Assembly (NCBI RefSeq): GCF_014898815.1
Contig: NW_026515544.1
Location: forward strand, 620,001 to 684,000
Source of the DNA: Panonychus citri
Lineage: Eukaryota; Arthropoda; Arachnida; Trombidiformes; Tetranychidae
Length of the DNA: 64,000 bases
Direction of reading: 5' to 3'
Shown one piece after another: positions 60,269 through 64,000 of this stretch (position 1 is its first letter; every line of letters starts with the position of its first letter). The translations under genes and the position numbers were made by a program. The notes under the pieces are model-generated. The model saw only the letters and a program-made list of their open reading frames with translations, was not told the DNA's origin and made no database searches.

Positions 60269-61614
60269 TTATTCGACACTCACATAGACAGAGATACTTT
60301 TTCGAATAACGAAAAGATCACCAATAGTTGGACTAGAAACTGGACTTTCAATTCGTTCGAGAATCTCCAAAATCTGTAGAGAAAACGATCAGTAAAAATG
60401 TTCGACCTTAAGGTTAAATGTTATCGACTCACTTTGAGTTTATCTTCGATAGCGAATTGGCCTCTCGGTAGAATGTCAATCAAATATCCGTGAATCTTTT
60501 CCAGCTAAACAGAAAAGGAAGATAAGAATTATTTGAATGGACAACGTGTAGTGGTCATTGTTTACCACTTCAATGAACATTCCTGCTAAATAAACAGCAC
60601 TGGAGATCAGAAAAAGTATCAATATGTCGAGTGAAATCGCAAAAATGGTCAGTTCGATGGGGAAACTGTAAACGATGAACAGAAAAATAAAGGAATCAAT
60701 GAACAAAGAAACAGCAATAAACAGAAGAAAAAACATGTATCGTAAATTTCGAGCTGTATTTTCGAATTCGTTGAGAAATAACTGAGTCGATCTAATCGTG
60801 ATTCGAAGAGAAGATGCACTGGTAATCGAAAAGTTTTTAGATCGAAAACTTGACCATATTTCGAGTAAGCTTGATAATCGACAAATGTACAGGGTGATAA
60901 CTGCGAGTATGTGCCCACCTGCGTTGAAAACATACGGAGAAACAAAATGTAACAAAATGAATTCTGTGCAAATGAAGAAAATGCTTAGGCCAAAATACAA
61001 TTTATCGTGAAAAAAGATCGGATCAATGAGTCTAGAGATGATAATTGTAGCACCAATACCAAGAGTAAAAATTTGATCACTCTTGGAACATTGGTAACGA
61101 TTAATGTAAATGATTTTCTAAATATTTTACACTGATTATCAGTTAGATTTAATATTCTACGATCGAATCCTTTTTGTTGAATTGTCCGAAATATCGAGAC
61201 CAATTTAAGAAACCCTGAGCTCTCCAAATATAAGATATACTCTCGAAAAATTGATAGTCCACCGATCGCGAAACAAAGTTGCGGTAAAATGATCAAGTTC
61301 AAGGGTTGTCCATGGAAAGGATTACCTAGTAAAAGTTGTTTCGATTCATCTTTCAACCAAATTGCACCAAGAAAAGCTCGAACAATGGACACAACTATCA
61401 CAATACGAATTATGATATTTTTCCAATAAAAACCTTCCAATTCGTAGTTAGTCCGATTTTGGTCATAACCCCTTCGAGTGAAAAGTAAATCACGAATCAG
61501 TATTTCCAATTTACCGATAATATTTACTACATATTGGTCATACTCGTGGTCATCGGGTAGTCCGATGAAATATCTGATTCGATAAAAAAACTTTGACCTC
61601 AAGATTTGATTCAT
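60269..61614 (-). pseudogene. Gustatory-receptor-like chemoreceptor, probably inactivated
   Basis: A multi-pass membrane protein of about 408 residues if repaired. It is built from exon 61614-60566 (with a frameshift), 60504-60433 and 60373-60269. Several hydrophobic helices, intracellular basic loops and the late block RGQFAIEDKLK / IGDLFVIRKSISVY resemble the arthropod gustatory receptor family, which is greatly expanded in mites. Exon 1 needs one added base to stay open: the first frame runs into a stop at 60985 while the next frame continues through LIDPIFFHDKLYFGLSIFF. A five-base A/T run at 61067-61071 is the simplest site. With one base restored, the exon length becomes divisible by three and fits the next splice phase. 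The last visible exon reaches a stop after VYVSVE, before any final membrane helix. It does so at a GTGAGT that looks like a used donor, so the terminal exon seems lost. Confidence 0.7.
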
Positions 61615-62888
61615 ATTATTTACTATTGAAACCAATGAGAGTTGATTGTTGTTTACTTTTTTATATCAAATTCACAGTTTGAATGATTGAATAAACTAAA
61701 AAACAAAAATCAATTTCTTATTGTTTTTTAGATTTGATTCAATTTATTATCCATAGAAACAGATTAATGATTTTTTTTTCATTATTTGATTACAATAAAC
61801 ACCAAGATGAAAAACTTAAATCATCAGATAGATGAATTTGATTAATGTAATAATTACTTTTGAATCGCAACAATTAACAAAAACACAAAACTTGTAATCT
61901 AATTTGAATAAATTGAAACAAAAAACCAAATTAAATAGTTAATTACAAGTTTTTATAACAATACAATCATGAAAATGAATATGAATAGGTCAAAGGCATG
62001 GTGAATGATTAATTAATAATCAACAATTTGATTGTTTCACTTGATTGTTATAACTCAGGTTAACCTGATAACATCAACCCAGATTGATTTAGGTGTGTTT
62101 ACCACAACAACCAATCAATTATTATTAAATGTGATTATTTATGATATAATATAGTCTACAATTAATTGGATAAAACATGAAATCAATTTTTAATTGTGAA
62201 AAAAATCTCAATACAATCAGAAAATTTTGAGCAAAAAAATCAAAAGTTTAATTGTATTATTATCATGAAATGCACAGCATTTCATGGGGAGGGAAAAGTT
62301 TATATTACAAAACAAAGCACTAGAATTTTGGTAAAAAATTAAATTTGATTGCAACAATCAAGCAAATCAAGATCAGAGTCAATTAAAAGTTAATTATTTA
62401 AAGAAAGTCAATAAATTAGTTTGATCGTTAAAGGTGAAGCACATGGAAGGTGATTGTTGTATTTGTTTTAATGAAAAGATTCTGACTAAAATTTGGTGAT
62501 TCAGATGATTAGTTAATTTTTTTCATGTAAAGGAAAGTAATTTACAATTAGGCTTCTCCACGGGTATTAGTTGGTTTAGTTAATCAGTTGACTTGTCTAA
62601 AAAAATCAGTGGATAGTTAATTTTACCATCGTTTTAGATTCACTGATTGTTGGTGTGATTCAATTGTTGTTAACACTTTACAATAGAGACACAATTTCAA
62701 CGTGTAGGCTTTTGATTGTTGTAAATGAACAATATAAACACTGAATCGTATTAACTTGAAATCCTTACAACAGTGACAATAGTGAAAACAATATAAGATG
62801 TTTTCTGTTTTTTAATTGTTGTGATTTCGCATCTTTTTTGTTGTTAATTGTTTCTCAAGGATCATTTTAATTTCGCAGTAATTGAACC
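61615..62888. other. Intergenic spacer
   Basis: AT-rich spacer between two minus-strand genes, containing the 3' flank of the ZP-domain gene and the upstream region of the receptor gene. No coding exon supported. Confidence 0.5.
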
Positions 62889-63940
62889 TTATCTGTAGCT
62901 ATGAGGATACGTTTGGGCGGGAACACGTTTTACCGAAGGTTGACTCGAGGAGTACCTTGAATTAGGTCGGAAATCGCTTTCATTACCATCGTTAAGATGT
63001 TTGGCCAAGGATGAACGAGATCCGTAGGTTGATCCGTGAACGGGAATATTATTATTCGCGGCCCAATCTATTTTGTAGGGATCATAATCTTCCAATTCAG
63101 AAGCGTCTTCTTTTTCAACTACTTCGGTTTTCGTACAGGTACAAGTTAACGAGGTACACAGGAAAATGTTCACAATTAACATGATCAACAATAATATTCC
63201 CAAGACAGTGGCAAGTGTCACCAACCACGGAAAACGGGATATATTACACTCTTCGTTGTACCGAATATAATCAAGAATATCTTCACCAGGATCGACCACA
63301 TAAACTGTTGTACTTGCCAGAATTTGCATCACATTAGAATCTGGCCTGATTTTGGAAACTATTGGAAAAGAGATTAACAATTTACATGAGATAAACTGAT
63401 TTAGAATAAGCAATTAAATTACTCACTTGAACTTCTTTTAATGAAAGTATCTTCACAATCAATGTTGAAATTACAGCCTCCCTTGCAAAGGAGGACAGCG
63501 CATTGAATGAACACCCTATTGGTCCCTGGAAATTTGAACATTGACTTAACTGTCGCTTCAACGGTCGATGTTGAGTTAACATTGTAATCAAAGGGTGAGA
63601 TTACATTCTCATCAACTGGACACCCGTTATGGTTAATTAGATCAACTTCAGTTGAATTTGTTGATGAAAAAGCGACACAATTACGAACGTACATTCCGTA
63701 TGTTGGATCGGGATTACTGATGTCCACTTGAAGTTTATAACGATTTCCATGGATTAATCTACGACTAGTATCATGTCCACCTTCATTTAACAGTTTAAGG
63801 GTCACTCTGGATCGCTGAGTTGACCTTGAATTAGTTGAAAAAGTTTGAGAACAAGCGATTGAATAATAACGATCAACGGAAAGTTCAAGGTCTCGATGAA
63901 TACGAACCGCAATGGTGACCGCTCGATCTTCATCAATACT
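62889..63940 (-). CDS. Zona-pellucida-domain transmembrane protein, 3' part
   Basis: Partial: the 5' exons lie beyond the right edge. Two exons are visible, 63940-63427 and 63358-62889, joined in phase, giving 326 C-terminal residues. The first begins at an acceptor with SIDEDRAVTIAVRIHRD and carries the ZP-C half: MYVRNCVAF, NHNGCPVDENVISPF, MFKFPGTNRVFIQC and AVLLCKGGCNF, with the conserved cysteine spacing. After a basic KRSS stretch comes a membrane-proximal region, then one transmembrane helix (FPWLVTLATVLGILLLIMLI) and a cytoplasmic tail of about 100 residues, starting with CTSLTCTC and ending in Ser/Tyr/Arg-rich sequence. Arthropod proteins of this type are apical matrix or cuticle organisers. 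Which subfamily this is cannot be told from the C-terminal half. Confidence 0.88.
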
Positions 63941-64000
63941 CTAGAAAATAAAGGAAAAAGAAACAAATTAATTAACTAATCACTTTCTCTTTAAGCTTTT

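Noticed and set aside
1..64000. tRNA, rRNA or snRNA genes
   Set aside because: I looked for B-box-like GGTTCGAATCC and conserved snRNA words and found no convincing match, but a covariance-model scan was not possible.

Overview
The window is eukaryotic nuclear DNA, visibly AT-rich, with spliced genes, GT-AG introns (many only 50-250 bp, a few of 1-3 kb), simple-sequence tracts and no operons. The gene set is animal. A gustatory-receptor-like gene, a zona-pellucida-domain membrane protein, a CYP4-clan P450 and the compact gene layout point to an arthropod, and I infer a chelicerate, probably an acariform mite. That assignment is an inference; no ribosomal or mitochondrial marker is present.

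Layout. 1-10.9 kb holds one minus-strand gene for an unrecognised low-complexity protein (3' end not found) and a long AT-rich desert. 11-26 kb is a dense housekeeping block: a secreted Cys-rich protein (+), 2-oxoglutarate dehydrogenase E1 (-), SPAG7 (+), the mitochondrial carrier SLC25A39/40 (-), an unknown 183-aa protein (-), a glycosylated single-pass membrane protein (+), AMPK beta (-) and SURF6 (+). 27-40.5 kb carries an acyl-CoA delta-9 desaturase with long introns (-) and a cytochrome P450 (+). 41-47.4 kb holds the purine-synthesis pair PPAT (-) and PAICS (+), head to head. 48-58.2 kb holds a shortened CSDE1/UNR (+) with a small secreted-protein gene nested antisense in its only intron, then UNC119, cyclophilin A and ataxin-3 (all +). 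58.8-60.2 kb is a decayed second copy of the CSDE1-UNC119 interval. It abuts a damaged gustatory-receptor-like gene (-). A ZP-domain gene (-) runs off the right edge.

How the genes relate. PPAT and PAICS catalyse step 1 and later steps of de novo IMP synthesis and share a 617-bp intergenic promoter, the arrangement known from vertebrates. Two other pairs are also head to head over short spacers: OGDH/SPAG7 (744 bp) and AMPK beta/SURF6 (374 bp). Most genes have consistent reading phase across all predicted splice junctions. The exceptions are listed as findings: a one-base phase conflict in the P450, a homopolymer frameshift plus missing last exon in the gustatory receptor, and a frame change in the nested gene. 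I found no CRISPR, prophage, insertion sequence, tRNA or rRNA. The candidates for something new are the decayed chimeric duplication with a perfectly conserved core, the nested antisense gene inside the shortened CSDE1, and several lineage-specific secreted or membrane proteins.
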